A stretch of DNA of 64,000 nucleotides from Bacteroides sp. 43_108 (GCA_001915545.1 MNQS01000021.1:124001-188000), one strand, 5' to 3'; counted from the stretch's first letter, positions 11,641 to 21,047 are shown. A program made the numbers and translations. Notes: generated by a model from the letters alone, not told the origin.

Positions 11641-11758
11641 GATGATTTTATAAAACAATACAAAATAGCTAAGGCTTATTAATAATTATTCATAAAAAAG
11701 CACATAAGTTTTACAACTATTATATAAGGTAGATAGCCAAACTCCTACCTTTGCAAAT

Positions 11759-12292
11759 ATGGAAATATATTTTATCAGACATACATCAGTCGACGTCACA
11801 CCGGGATATTGCTACGGCAATACCGACGTTGAAACAAAATCCTCGTTCGCGGAAGAGGCAGAATGCGTTAAAGGCAAGCTTTCAGATCTCAAATTCGATC
11901 AAGTATACACCAGTCCGCTGTCTAGAGCAGTAAAACTTGCAGCATATTGCGGCTATGGCGATGCTGTACACGATGCACGGCTTAAAGAACTGAATTTCGG
12001 TGAATGGGAAATGAAAAACTACGATGAACTTTATGCAAACGACGAAAGATTCAAGAGTTGGAGCAACAATTATCTGACCGAACGTTGCCCTGAAGGAGAA
12101 TCATTCAGCGATTTGTTCTCCAGAGTGGAAGATTTTATAAATGAGACAAAAAAACAAGGATATGAACGCATTGCAGCATTCTGTCATGGGGGAATCCTGG
12201 CCTCTGCAATGCTGATAGCCGGCATTGTGGACAAAGAAAATCTCTTCAGCAATATTCCTCCATACGGTAGCGTCATCAAAATTGAAATCTGA
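11759..12292 (+). CDS. Histidine phosphatase family protein, CobC (alpha-ribazole phosphatase)-like
   Basis: 177 residues of the histidine phosphatase superfamily. The N-terminus YFIRHTSV carries Arg7-His8, the phospho-accepting His, and FCHGGI carries the second catalytic His143. GYCYGNTDV and TSPLSRA are typical of the CobC branch, which removes phosphate from alpha-ribazole 5'-phosphate in the last steps of cobalamin nucleotide-loop assembly. No other cob genes are adjacent, but B12-dependent methylmalonyl-CoA mutase lies in the same window. A -7 element TACCTTTGC (11746-11754) ends four bases before the ATG, so the message may be nearly leaderless. A general phosphatase cannot be excluded. 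Confidence 0.75.
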   Translation: MEIYFIRHTSVDVTPGYCYGNTDVETKSSFAEEAECVKGKLSDLKFDQVYTSPLSRAVKLAAYCGYGDAVHDARLKELNFGEWEMKNYDELYANDERFKSWSNNYLTERCPEGESFSDLFSRVEDFINETKKQGYERIAAFCHGGILASAMLIAGIVDKENLFSNIPPYGSVIKIEI

Positions 12293-12332
12293 AGTGTATA
12301 ATTCAGCATATTCTTATCTGAGCAGATGCGCG

Positions 12333-12408
12333 CGACGGCGTCCGCACATAAATACGAGCGCTCAAAAGCAAAATTGCGAGACCGCGCAAATATTTTTCCG
12401 AGCGCCCG
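12333..12408 (+). repeat. Phased 22-bp repeat array, locus A (4 units)
   Basis: Unit starts at 12333, 12355, 12377 and 12399 are exactly 22 bp apart. Cores are CGACGGCGTC (degenerate), CGAGCGCTCA, CGAGACCGCG and CGAGCGCCCG, with 12-base AT-rich spacers that are not conserved. The core is close to the palindrome CGAGCGCTCG. The last unit sits in TTCCGAGCGCCCGTAAT, which recurs exactly at locus B (27482). The array ends 100 bases before the -7 element of the downstream operon. See the loci at 27440 and 54189. Confidence 0.75.
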
Positions 12409-12507
12409 TAATTTTATAAAATGCGCAATTTAACCGGACAATATGTTCTGTACTGAAGCACAACGTGCAAACTGACGTTTACATTAGATTATTCCACTTT
12501 TTTTACG

Positions 12508-12516
12508 TATTTTTGC
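12508..12516 (+). promoter_or_regulatory. -7 element of the 12.6-18.4 kb operon
   Basis: TATTTTTGC matches TAnnTTTG. It puts the transcript start near 12522, so the in-frame GTG/ATG-like codons further upstream are unlikely to be used and the start at 12569 is favoured. Confidence 0.5.
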
Positions 12517-12568
12517 AGTTGTACGCATGCATTGCACATGCACGAAAATCTGTACTAAACGGTATACT

Positions 12569-14542
12569 ATGATGAAACAAAAAACAAGACAAAACAAAAA
12601 CAAGAATTCATTCTCGGCAGACTTACAGCAGAAAAAAGAAAAAGAAAATGCCAAGAAACGAGAAATATCAATTTCTCCAAGAATCATTAAACTCATGCCT
12701 TTCATCTATGGGGCATTGTTCTGCATCATAAGTTGGATTTTCCTGACGTATTCCAACGGCGACTACCTCTATGCAGTTCAAGAACGCTCGCTTTTCCTAG
12801 ACACTTCGCAGTTCTTCGAAGAGCGAACAAGCGTACCTGGAGGCTTCCTAGAATGGGTCGGATGTTTCCTAACACAGCTGTTCTATTATCCTTGGCTCGG
12901 TGCGCTCGTACTGGTCTTGCTCTGGGGCATCATAATAGCTTTAAGCTTCAGAGCGTTCAAGATACCGGCAAAATGTGCAGTTCTGACAATCATTCCACCG
13001 GCACTTCTTCTCTGTTCGGTTGTTGATTTGGGATACTGGATGTATTACATCAAATTGCCAGGATATTGGTTCACAGGTACAGTAGGTTTCACCGTAACTG
13101 TTTTGGCTACAGCAGGTTACACACTATTAAAGACAAAGACAGCCGCACGTGAAGCAGTACTTCTGCTTTGGACATGTCTGGCCTACCCTCTCTTCGGTTG
13201 GTACGCACTGCTCGCAACAGTCTATATGCTCATCATCGACTTGACAGAAAAGGATTTGGACACTTCGAGAAAAGCTGTTAGATCCGTCGTTGCTATCCTG
13301 TCAATAATATTAGTCCCGATAGCAAGCTACTATCTGCTCTACTCCGGAACACGCATGGCCGACATGTGGAAAGCAGTATTCCCTATTTTCGAATCAAGCA
13401 GAGTCATATCTACATCGCTCAGTCTCCCATTCGTTTTCATGGCCCTGCTTCCGGCAATATACCTTGCACTGTCAAGGTTGTTGCAGACAAAAGGCGGATG
13501 CAGTCCGATATGCGGAAAATCAGGCACACTCCGCTTTGCAGTGGCTCAACTTGCCGTTATAGCTGTAGTAGTTGCTGTTGTGCGCGGTGGATGGTACGAT
13601 AACTACAACTTCCACTCCGAACACAGAATGTACAAACTTGCCGACGAGCAAAAATGGGAAGACGTACTTGTGGAAATGGCTGCAAATCCGGGCACTCCGA
13701 CACGACAGATGGTTATGTGCAAAAACATAGCATTAATGAAAGTGGGACGTTGCGGAAACGAAATGTTCAGATACAGCAACGAAGGTGAACCTCCTTACGT
13801 ATTCGATTCTCTCAGAGTGAAGATGGTTGAAACTGCGGCCCCAATGATCTACTACAACTACGGAAGATGCAATTTCTGCTACCGCTGGTGTATAGAAAAC
13901 AGCGTGGAATACGGTTTCAATGTCAACGGACTCAAATATTTGATCAGAAGTTCCATATTGAGCGGTGAATACAAAGTGGCAGAAAAATACATCAACATGC
14001 TCAAGCACACTACATTCCACAAGGAATGGGCTGAGCATTTCGAACAATTCGTACGCAACCCAAAACTCATAGCTCAAAATGAAGAGTTCAAACTGATTCT
14101 CCCACTCAGGAAATTCAAGGATGTTCTTGACGGCGATGAAGGTTTGTGCGAGATGTATTTGCTCAACTATTTCAGTAATTCGCAAAATCCCGAACCGATG
14201 TTTCAGGAACAGACACTGGTATATGCACTCGTTTCGAAAGACATTGACCGTTTCTGGAAAAGGTTCTTCCAATATGCAACGCTTCACATCAAGGAACCGA
14301 TGCCGATACACTATCAGGAAGCAGCATTCCTGTACGGAAATCTGGAAAAAACTGTCGACATCAGCAAGATGCCATTCGACAGAGACAGAATTCTCGGACG
14401 CTTTGCCAACTTCCAAAGAGCTTCACAGATGTATGCGCGTGAAGGAATGAGCGTGGAGCAGATGGGCGAAGCCATGAGACCGGAATTCGGTGACACATTC
14501 TGGTGGTTCTACTTCTTCTGCAAAGGAGTCAAGTCTTATTGA
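12569..14542 (+). CDS. Polytopic membrane protein with large soluble C-terminal half (DUF6057-like)
   Basis: About 657 residues from ATG 12569 (a second Met follows at once). The first 45 residues are Lys/Gln-rich and cytoplasmic-looking. Residues about 45-340 contain some nine membrane helices, starting PFIYGALFCIISWIF. The remaining 300 residues are soluble and helical, with Tyr/Arg-rich segments that could form TPR-like repeats. I associate this layout with DUF6057 proteins of Bacteroidota, of unknown function; that label is from memory. The gene heads an operon with a haem-motif propeller lipoprotein and an S9 peptidase (56- and 34-base gaps), suggesting a joint role at the cell envelope. 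A 22-bp repeat array lies upstream of its promoter. Confidence 0.6.
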   Translation: MMKQKTRQNKNKNSFSADLQQKKEKENAKKREISISPRIIKLMPFIYGALFCIISWIFLTYSNGDYLYAVQERSLFLDTSQFFEERTSVPGGFLEWVGCFLTQLFYYPWLGALVLVLLWGIIIALSFRAFKIPAKCAVLTIIPPALLLCSVVDLGYWMYYIKLPGYWFTGTVGFTVTVLATAGYTLLKTKTAAREAVLLLWTCLAYPLFGWYALLATVYMLIIDLTEKDLDTSRKAVRSVVAILSIILVPIASYYLLYSGTRMADMWKAVFPIFESSRVISTSLSLPFVFMALLPAIYLALSRLLQTKGGCSPICGKSGTLRFAVAQLAVIAVVVAVVRGGWYDNYNFHSEHRMYKLADEQKWEDVLVEMAANPGTPTRQMVMCKNIALMKVGRCGNEMFRYSNEGEPPYVFDSLRVKMVETAAPMIYYNYGRCNFCYRWCIENSVEYGFNVNGLKYLIRSSILSGEYKVAEKYINMLKHTTFHKEWAEHFEQFVRNPKLIAQNEEFKLILPLRKFKDVLDGDEGLCEMYLLNYFSNSQNPEPMFQEQTLVYALVSKDIDRFWKRFFQYATLHIKEPMPIHYQEAAFLYGNLEKTVDISKMPFDRDRILGRFANFQRASQMYAREGMSVEQMGEAMRPEFGDTFWWFYFFCKGVKSY

Positions 14543-14598
14543 TGAGAAGCAGAATACATATATACCATTCACACAGAAAGCAATTTTGAAGAAAGAAT

Positions 14599-16092
14599 AT
14601 GAAAAAACTAATCATAACAGCCATTTGCGCAGTCGCTCTGCTTGCCAGCTGCACATCACCATCGGTTCCCGACAGCTACAACGAGGCACAGCGCAAACCC
14701 CAAATATATCCGGAATACACAGATGTGACTATTCCATGCAACATCGCACCAATGAATTTCATGGTGGCAGAGAATTGCGAAGAGGCAGTAGCCAAATTCA
14801 CATACGGCAACGAAGAAGCTGTATACGGCGATGGAACAAAAATTATCATACCAGAAAATGATTGGAAAAACATGACAGCCGAAGCGAAAGGCAAAAGCAT
14901 AAAAGTGGATGTCTACACTAGAAACGGAGGGGCATGGACAAAATTCAAGACTTTCAGCCTCAACGTGGCAGCCGACGAGATAGACCCATACATCTCCTAC
15001 AGACTCATTCCGCCATCATACGTAGCATACGAAAAACTTACAATAGACCAGAGAAATCTCACCAATTTCGAGGAAAAGACCATTTACAACAACATGATTA
15101 TCTCGACGGAGAACAACGGACAGTGCATAAATTGCCATTCGTATCAGAACTACAAGACGGACAACATGCAGTTCCACATGCGTCAGGGATTCGGCGGAAC
15201 AATGATTGTTGTCGACGGAAAACCTAAGAAAGTAGATCTGAAAACAGATAAGACAATAAGCGCCGGTGTTTATCCGGCATGGCATCCAAAGAAGAAGCTG
15301 ATTGCCTACTCTACGAACAACACAGGACAATCATTCCACACAAAAAACAGGAACAAGGTGGAAGTTCAGGATACAGAGAGCGACATCATACTCTACGATG
15401 TAGAAAAGAATGAAGTAAGCATCATAGAGAACGACTCAAACGAGCTCGAAGTATTCCCATGGTGGAGTCCCGACGGCAAGGAACTGTATTTCTGCTCTGC
15501 ACATTTCGAGTACAAGGACACCACAGCCCACGAGACAGAGATGATAAAGAGATACAAGGAAGTAAAATACGACATCTACAAGAAGTCCTTCAACGCAGAA
15601 ACAAAGCAATTCGGACCTCGCCAGCTCGTATTCAAAGCTTCGGAAATGGGCATGAGTGCAACATTCCCTAGAATAAGTCCAGACGGACGATATCTGCTGT
15701 TTGCAATGGGCAACTGGGGATGCTTCCACATCTGGCATCCGGAATCAGACCTGTACATCATGGACCTTAAGAGCGGAAACGTACGCAAGCTGGAAAATGT
15801 AAACAGCAGTGAAGCAGAAAGCTATCATTCCTGGTCGAGCAACGGCAGATGGATAATATTTGGAACACGACGCGACGAAGGAAACTTCACTCGCCCGTAC
15901 ATTGCATATTTCGACAAGAACGGCAAGGGCTACAAGGCTTTCGAAGTTCCTCAGAAAGATCCGGAATTCTATCAGACATGCACATACAGCTACAATATAC
16001 CTGAATTCATGGTTGAACCGGTAAAGATTTCACCGCAGAAGTTTGCCGACACAGCAAAACGTGATGCAATAAAAGCTGTATTCAAAGATTGA
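14599..16092 (+). CDS. Beta-propeller (TolB/PD40-like) lipoprotein with one CXXCH haem-binding motif
   Basis: 497 residues with a lipoprotein signal ending LLASC (Cys18). An N-terminal beta domain (about 25-150) leads to QCINCHSYQ, where Cys176-Ile-Asn-Cys179-His180 fits the covalent haem c site CXXCH. After it come PD40/TolB-type propeller blades: AWHPKKKLIAYSTN, WWSPDGKELYFCS, ISPDGRYLLFAMG and SWSSNGRWIIFGT. The protein is probably anchored in a membrane and faces the periplasm or outside. Known relatives in gut Bacteroidales are annotated as TolB-like proteins; a redox or sensing role is an inference from the haem motif. It sits between the polytopic protein and an S9 peptidase. Confidence 0.7.
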   Translation: MKKLIITAICAVALLASCTSPSVPDSYNEAQRKPQIYPEYTDVTIPCNIAPMNFMVAENCEEAVAKFTYGNEEAVYGDGTKIIIPENDWKNMTAEAKGKSIKVDVYTRNGGAWTKFKTFSLNVAADEIDPYISYRLIPPSYVAYEKLTIDQRNLTNFEEKTIYNNMIISTENNGQCINCHSYQNYKTDNMQFHMRQGFGGTMIVVDGKPKKVDLKTDKTISAGVYPAWHPKKKLIAYSTNNTGQSFHTKNRNKVEVQDTESDIILYDVEKNEVSIIENDSNELEVFPWWSPDGKELYFCSAHFEYKDTTAHETEMIKRYKEVKYDIYKKSFNAETKQFGPRQLVFKASEMGMSATFPRISPDGRYLLFAMGNWGCFHIWHPESDLYIMDLKSGNVRKLENVNSSEAESYHSWSSNGRWIIFGTRRDEGNFTRPYIAYFDKNGKGYKAFEVPQKDPEFYQTCTYSYNIPEFMVEPVKISPQKFADTAKRDAIKAVFKD

Positions 16093-16126
16093 AACTACTA
16101 ACAACCAATATTATTCTAAACATATC

Positions 16127-18364
16127 ATGACAACAAAAATCATTCTCTCGACAGCTCTGATGCTGTGCGCGGCTTCAGCATCGGCACAAGGTACCGCAGA
16201 AGACTACCAACGTGCCTTTCAGCTAAACGGAAAATACTCGAACGCCATGACAAACGGCGATGTCAGCGCACAGGCCATAAGGGGCACACACAGATTCTGG
16301 TACACAGTAACTGAAAATGACGGAATCGCCTACAAACTTGTAGATGCTGAAAAAAAGACCTGCAGCGAGCTCCTTAATCCGGAGACATTGGCCAAGGTTA
16401 TCAAAGAACAGACAGGAGAGAATCTGAACGGGAAATATCTCAGACTTAACAACATGTGGGTTGATGAAAACAACAATGCACACTTCCAGCTCAGGAAGCG
16501 CCATTGGACATACAACATCAGCAACAACGAACTGACAAAGGGCGACACCATATATGACCGTCCATACAGACATTGGATGGTTGTGCCTGAAGAAAAAGAC
16601 GGTGTATCGCTTTCACCTGACAGAAAACAAGAAATTTTCTTCAAAGACAACAACCTGTACATCAGAGACAAGGAGAGCAAGGAAGAGAAACAGCTCACCA
16701 GCGATGGATGTGAGGAGAATTACTATTCTTCATACGGAAGATGGTCGGATGACGGAAGATACTACGCAACGGTCAAAATCAAACCTGCTCCGAAAAGATA
16801 TGTATACTTCATCGAATCATCTCCGAAGGATCAGCTGCAGCCGAAGCTTCACAAGCAGGAATACGCAAAACCTGGCGATTCACTCAACTTCAGAGTTCCT
16901 GTAATAATCGATGTAAAGACTCAAAAGGTCACAATACCTTCTACAGAGCTGTTCAACAGCCAGTACTACGTTACTGCGCCACAGTGGGACAAAGACAACA
17001 AGAATGTGACATTCGAGTTCAACGAACGCGGACATCACCACTACAGAGTGCTGGAACTCTCATCTGAAACCGGCAAGGTCAGAACAATCGTGGAAGAAAG
17101 CAGTCCGAAGTATGTCAACTACAACAGACATTTCAGATATGATTTCAGCGACGGAAGCAAGATGATATGGATGAGCGAACGCGACAACTATAACCACCTG
17201 TATCTCTACGATGTAAAAACAGGAAAAGTTATCCGTCAGATAACCAAAGGTCCGTGGTACGTAAGAGGCGTACAGAGGGTCGATGAGAAGAACGGTGTGA
17301 TATACTTCTCTGCAAACGGTATGAACAAGGACGAAGATCCGTACCTCATACATTACTACAAAATCGGCATCAACGGAAAAGGTCTGAAGTGCCTTACCCC
17401 TGAAGAGGGCAACCACAAGGCAATCTTTACAGACGACATGAAGTATCTGATAGATATATATTCAACTGTTCAGAATCCACCGGTTGCTGTACTGCGCTCT
17501 TCGAAAGACGGAAAAATCATCAAAAACCTCGAAAAGGCCGACATCAGCAAACTTGAGGCTAACGGATGGAAAGCTCCTGAAGTATTCGTAGCAAAGGGCC
17601 GCGACGGAAAGACAGATATGTGGGGCATCATACAGAGACCTTCAAATTTCGATCCGAACAAGAAATATCCTGTAATCGAATATATCTATTCTGGACCTGG
17701 CGACCAGTATGTTCCTAAATCATTCACTCCGATGAACTGGAACATGGCACCTCTTGCCGAACTCGGTTTCATTGTCGTACAGCTTGACGCAATGGGAACA
17801 TCATTCAGAAGCAAGGAATTTGAAGAAGTCTGCTACAAGAATCTCAAGGATGCAGGTTTCCCAGACAGAATTGCATGGATAAAGGCTGCAGCCGAGAAAT
17901 ATCCTTACATGGATGCAGAGAACGTTGGTATATTCGGTGCTTCGGCCGGCGGACAAGAAGCACTCACAGCACTTCTGTTCCACGGCGATTTCTACAAGGC
18001 TGCATACTCAAGCTGCGGATGCCACGACAACAGAATGGACAAGATCTGGTGGAACGAGCAGTGGATGAGCTACCCTATCGACAGCAGCTACATTGAATGT
18101 TCAAACGTAGAAAATGCATACAAGCTTAACAGACCGCTGATGATTGTTGTAGGAGAACTTGACGACAACGTAGACCCTTCATCAACAATACAGGTCGTAA
18201 ATGCATTGCAGAAAGCAGGAAAAGACTTCGAACTAGTATATCTGCCAGGTGAACGCCATACTATGGGAGGCAGTTATGGAGAACACAAGCGTTACGACTT
18301 CTTCGTGAAGAACCTGCTGAAGGTAACCCCTCCTTCATGGGAAGAACTGAAGAAAATGAAATAA
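16127..18364 (+). CDS. S9 family peptidase (dipeptidyl peptidase IV-like), exported
   Basis: 745 residues with a signal peptide ending ASASAQ. The N-terminal two thirds is a DPP IV-type beta-propeller (WSDDGRYYATVKI and similar blades); the C-terminal alpha/beta-hydrolase domain starts near residue 500. The nucleophile is Ser606 in FGASAGG, the acid is in VVGELDDNVDP, and the base is in LPGERHTMGG, so the catalytic triad is complete. The family releases dipeptides, often after Pro or Ala, from peptides. It is the last gene of the three-gene operon and is followed by a hairpin at 18390. Substrate specificity cannot be read directly. Confidence 0.85.
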   Translation: MTTKIILSTALMLCAASASAQGTAEDYQRAFQLNGKYSNAMTNGDVSAQAIRGTHRFWYTVTENDGIAYKLVDAEKKTCSELLNPETLAKVIKEQTGENLNGKYLRLNNMWVDENNNAHFQLRKRHWTYNISNNELTKGDTIYDRPYRHWMVVPEEKDGVSLSPDRKQEIFFKDNNLYIRDKESKEEKQLTSDGCEENYYSSYGRWSDDGRYYATVKIKPAPKRYVYFIESSPKDQLQPKLHKQEYAKPGDSLNFRVPVIIDVKTQKVTIPSTELFNSQYYVTAPQWDKDNKNVTFEFNERGHHHYRVLELSSETGKVRTIVEESSPKYVNYNRHFRYDFSDGSKMIWMSERDNYNHLYLYDVKTGKVIRQITKGPWYVRGVQRVDEKNGVIYFSANGMNKDEDPYLIHYYKIGINGKGLKCLTPEEGNHKAIFTDDMKYLIDIYSTVQNPPVAVLRSSKDGKIIKNLEKADISKLEANGWKAPEVFVAKGRDGKTDMWGIIQRPSNFDPNKKYPVIEYIYSGPGDQYVPKSFTPMNWNMAPLAELGFIVVQLDAMGTSFRSKEFEEVCYKNLKDAGFPDRIAWIKAAAEKYPYMDAENVGIFGASAGGQEALTALLFHGDFYKAAYSSCGCHDNRMDKIWWNEQWMSYPIDSSYIECSNVENAYKLNRPLMIVVGELDDNVDPSSTIQVVNALQKAGKDFELVYLPGERHTMGGSYGEHKRYDFFVKNLLKVTPPSWEELKKMK

Positions 18365-18389
18365 TCACCTAGAAGGTGAAATAACATAC

Positions 18390-18430
18390 AAATGGCAGAG
18401 AATAGACCGAAAGGCTTTTCTCTGCCATTT
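18390..18430 (+). terminator. Hairpin ending the S9 peptidase operon
   Basis: AAATGGCAGAGAA (18390-18402) pairs perfectly with its complement at 18418-18430. Only a weak T-tract (GTCTT) follows. Confidence 0.65.
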
Positions 18431-18752
18431 GTCTTAACAGTAAACAGTTTATCTTATAAGAATCTTACGATAGAATCCTAACTATCAAGCGCACATTACG
18501 TAAGAAAAACAAAAAAAACGCGCAACAGGACAAATCCTTATCAATCAATATAGCTAACTTTGCATAGATTTTCTGTTGAACAGCCTGCTTTTGCATTTTA
18601 ACAGGTCTATATTGACAAAAAAACGTCAAACTCATACAGGCCTTTCAGATGACTCTTCTACACTTATACATGAGAGCATCATCCTTTGCATAAGCGTTAT
18701 CAGCATCTTGATTTTACCAACATTATATAAATCTTAAGAGAAAGGAAGAAAC
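18431..18752 (+). other. Promoter and long leader before the first MATE gene
   Basis: No gene is seen. TAACTTTGC at 18555-18563 is a -7 element, giving a leader of about 185 bases. The leader has a small hairpin (TTGAC/GTCAA near 18613-18630) and a second TTTGC at 18687 that lacks the TA of a -7 site. No known riboswitch could be recognised. Confidence 0.4.
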
Positions 18753-20111
18753 GTGGCAAAGAAAGCACCAAACGAACTAGGAACAGAAAAAATAGGCAAA
18801 CTGCTTATGATGTATGCAGTGCCTGCCGTTATTGCGATGACCGCATCATCGCTGTACAATATGGTGGACAGCATCTTTATCGGACGCGGAGTCGGCCCGC
18901 TGGCAATCTCCGGACTCGCAGTAACATTCCCTATCATGAACCTCTCGGCCGCATTCGGAGCGATGGTTGGTGTCGGCGGTTCAACCCTCATGTCAGTCAA
19001 ACTCGGCCAAAAAGACTATGATGTCGCAGAAAAGGTTCTGGGAAATGTCGTGATGATGAATATTATTGTCGGTATTGCATTTGCAGTAGTTGCCATAATA
19101 TTTCTCGATCCGATACTTATCTTTTTCGGTGCAAGCGAAAACACTGTAGGCTACGCACGCCAGTACATGTTCATCATTCTTTTGGGCAATGTGGTAACAC
19201 ACCTCTACTTAGGTCTGAACTCTATAATCAGATCGACAGGCCACCCCAACATGGCAATGATAGCAACAATTGCAACAGTTATCGTCAATGCCATTCTTGA
19301 CCCTATATTCATCTATGTTTTCAAATGGGGCATTGCCGGGGCCGCCATAGCGACTATCATAGCACAGGTCATATCATTGGTATTCGTTGTGCATGTGCTG
19401 TCGGATAAGAGTGAAGCCGTACATTTCAAACAAGGAATATTCAAGCTCAAAAAACGCATCATAAAGAACATAACAGCAATAGGCCTCTCACCATTCTGTA
19501 TGCAGATATGCGCATGCATGGTTGTGATTCTCATAAATAAAGGACTAAAAGAACACGGAGGTGACCTTGCAATCGGTGCATACGGAATTGTGAACCGTAT
19601 AGTATTCTTGTTCGTGATGATTGTTTTGGGTATTACCCAAGGCATGCAGCCTATAGCCGGATACAACTTCGGTGCACAGAAATATGAACGTGTCACACAA
19701 GTATTCAAGTACGCATGCATATATGCGACAATAGTTATGACTTGCGCATTCATCATAGGCGAATTCTTCCCTGACGCAGTTGTGCGCCTCTTCACAACAG
19801 ATGAAACGCTCATACGCATCGCAAACGAAGGCATGAGAATAGTTGTAGTCACCTACCCTATTGTGGGTTTCCAGATGGTTACCGGAAACTTCTTCCAGAG
19901 CCTTGGAATGGCTAAAAAGAGTATATTCATATCTGTTACAAGACAGTTGCTGTTCCTCGTACCGCTTCTCGTAATTCTTCCACCAATATTTGGAACAAAG
20001 GGAGTATGGATGAGCATGCCTATAGCCGACTGCATCGCTGTCGTGATAGCAGCCGTCATGTTGCACAGATTCTATAAGAGCGGTTCATTCAAAACGCAGA
20101 CCTCACTATAA
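18753..20111 (+). CDS. MATE family multidrug/metabolite exporter
   Basis: 452 residues starting at GTG 18753, preceded by the purine-rich AGAGAAAGGAAG. Twelve membrane helices are arranged as two six-helix bundles. KIGKLLMMYAVPAVIAM, YNMVDSIFIGRGVGPLAI and, in the second half, GITQGMQPIAGYNFGAQKY are hallmark MATE motifs (MepA/DinF-type branch). Such proteins export cationic drugs or metabolites in exchange for Na+ or H+. The next gene, a cytidylate-kinase-like protein, lies 40 bases downstream and is followed by a second MATE gene. Substrate is unknown. Confidence 0.88.
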   Translation: MAKKAPNELGTEKIGKLLMMYAVPAVIAMTASSLYNMVDSIFIGRGVGPLAISGLAVTFPIMNLSAAFGAMVGVGGSTLMSVKLGQKDYDVAEKVLGNVVMMNIIVGIAFAVVAIIFLDPILIFFGASENTVGYARQYMFIILLGNVVTHLYLGLNSIIRSTGHPNMAMIATIATVIVNAILDPIFIYVFKWGIAGAAIATIIAQVISLVFVVHVLSDKSEAVHFKQGIFKLKKRIIKNITAIGLSPFCMQICACMVVILINKGLKEHGGDLAIGAYGIVNRIVFLFVMIVLGITQGMQPIAGYNFGAQKYERVTQVFKYACIYATIVMTCAFIIGEFFPDAVVRLFTTDETLIRIANEGMRIVVVTYPIVGFQMVTGNFFQSLGMAKKSIFISVTRQLLFLVPLLVILPPIFGTKGVWMSMPIADCIAVVIAAVMLHRFYKSGSFKTQTSL

Positions 20112-20151
20112 GAAACAACAATGAAAGCGTTAGGCTTAAACAATTAGAAAT

Positions 20152-20778
20152 ATGGACAATTACGTAATAACTATAGGACGAGAACTAGGAAGCGGAGGAA
20201 AGCATATAGGCGAAATCATGGCCAAACAGCTCAACATTCCGATATACGACAGGCGGCTTCTGGACATGGCCGCTCAGGAAAGCGGATTCAACAAGGAAAT
20301 ATTCCAAAAAGCTGATGAAATATCCGACAAGAGTCTTCTTGCATCTGCCATAAGAAGCATAAGCAGCTCTGTTGCCTCAATGACAAACTTTTACAAGAAC
20401 AGCATGAGCAAGGATTCACTGTTTCAGTTCCAATCGGATGCAATACGCGAAAAAGCCAAGACGGAAAGCTGCATAATAGTCGGACGATGCGCCGATTATA
20501 TACTGCGCGATCACCCGCGTCATATAAACATATTCATCAGAGCCGACAAAGAAGACAGAATAAGATTCATCAGCGAACGCTACAACATAACAAAGGCTGA
20601 AGCTGAGAAAAAAATTGAAAAAGTGGACGACCAGCGTTCCGAGTACCATGATTTCTACTGCGAAACCAACTGGGGCGACAGTAGAGCTTATGATATTTGT
20701 ATCAACTCGTCTATTCTCGGTGCAGAAAGGACAGCACAATATCTGCTTGAATATGTCAAAGAAGCTCTGAAAATCTGA
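20152..20778 (+). CDS. Cytidylate kinase-like family protein
   Basis: 208 residues. VITIGRELGSGGKHIGE (5-21) is the phosphate-binding loop of the cytidylate-kinase-like family, and IYDRRLLDMAAQESGF continues it. CIIVGRCADYIL and a lid-like Arg-rich segment (RADKEDRIRFISERY) are also typical, as is YDICINSS near the end. It is distinct from the true cytidylate kinase at 55463. Such proteins often sit next to membrane transporters; their substrate is not established. It lies between two MATE genes and ends before a strong terminator. Confidence 0.75.
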   Translation: MDNYVITIGRELGSGGKHIGEIMAKQLNIPIYDRRLLDMAAQESGFNKEIFQKADEISDKSLLASAIRSISSSVASMTNFYKNSMSKDSLFQFQSDAIREKAKTESCIIVGRCADYILRDHPRHINIFIRADKEDRIRFISERYNITKAEAEKKIEKVDDQRSEYHDFYCETNWGDSRAYDICINSSILGAERTAQYLLEYVKEALKI

Positions 20779-20841
20779 AAAATCAGAAGAAAATATCTGA
20801 CGACTGATCAATATAGCATCAAAATATAACAGTTTCACATA

Positions 20842-20909
20842 AGAACCGTTTCTGCATTGCATGTGTTGCATATGTTGCAGAAATGGTTCTTTTTTTTTTT
20901 GGGGGGGGG
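20842..20909 (+). terminator. Intrinsic terminator followed by T and G homopolymers
   Basis: AGAACCGTTTCTGCA (20842-20856) pairs with 20876-20890 with a single G-T pair, then a run of about 12 T (from 20890) and nine G (about 20901-20909). A long T-run next to a long G-run is unusual for this AT-rich genome and is likely to vary in length between cells or sequencing reads. Confidence 0.8.
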
Positions 20910-21039
20910 AGAGGATATTTTCAAAAGTATATTGCCTGTTCTACACGCTAATCCAAACTACGGCAACAATGACTGCAACATAACATTTGAAGAAATCAAT
21001 TTATTACCATTTGTTAATCTTTATGTCCATGCATAGAAC

Positions 21040-21047
21040 TAACTTTG
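21040..21047 (+). promoter_or_regulatory. -7 element of the second MATE gene
   Basis: TAACTTTG at 21040-21047 puts the transcript start near 21054-21056. That coincides with the upstream ATG at 21055, so either this message is leaderless or translation starts at ATG 21082. Confidence 0.5.

Noticed and set aside
12333..12408. Reading the 22-bp repeat arrays as CRISPR
   Set aside because: Cores are 10 bases and spacers 12 bases, far too short; no cas genes are near.
20886..20910. Phase-variable coding repeat
   Set aside because: The T/G run is outside any gene; only an indirect effect is possible, kept as a low-level finding.
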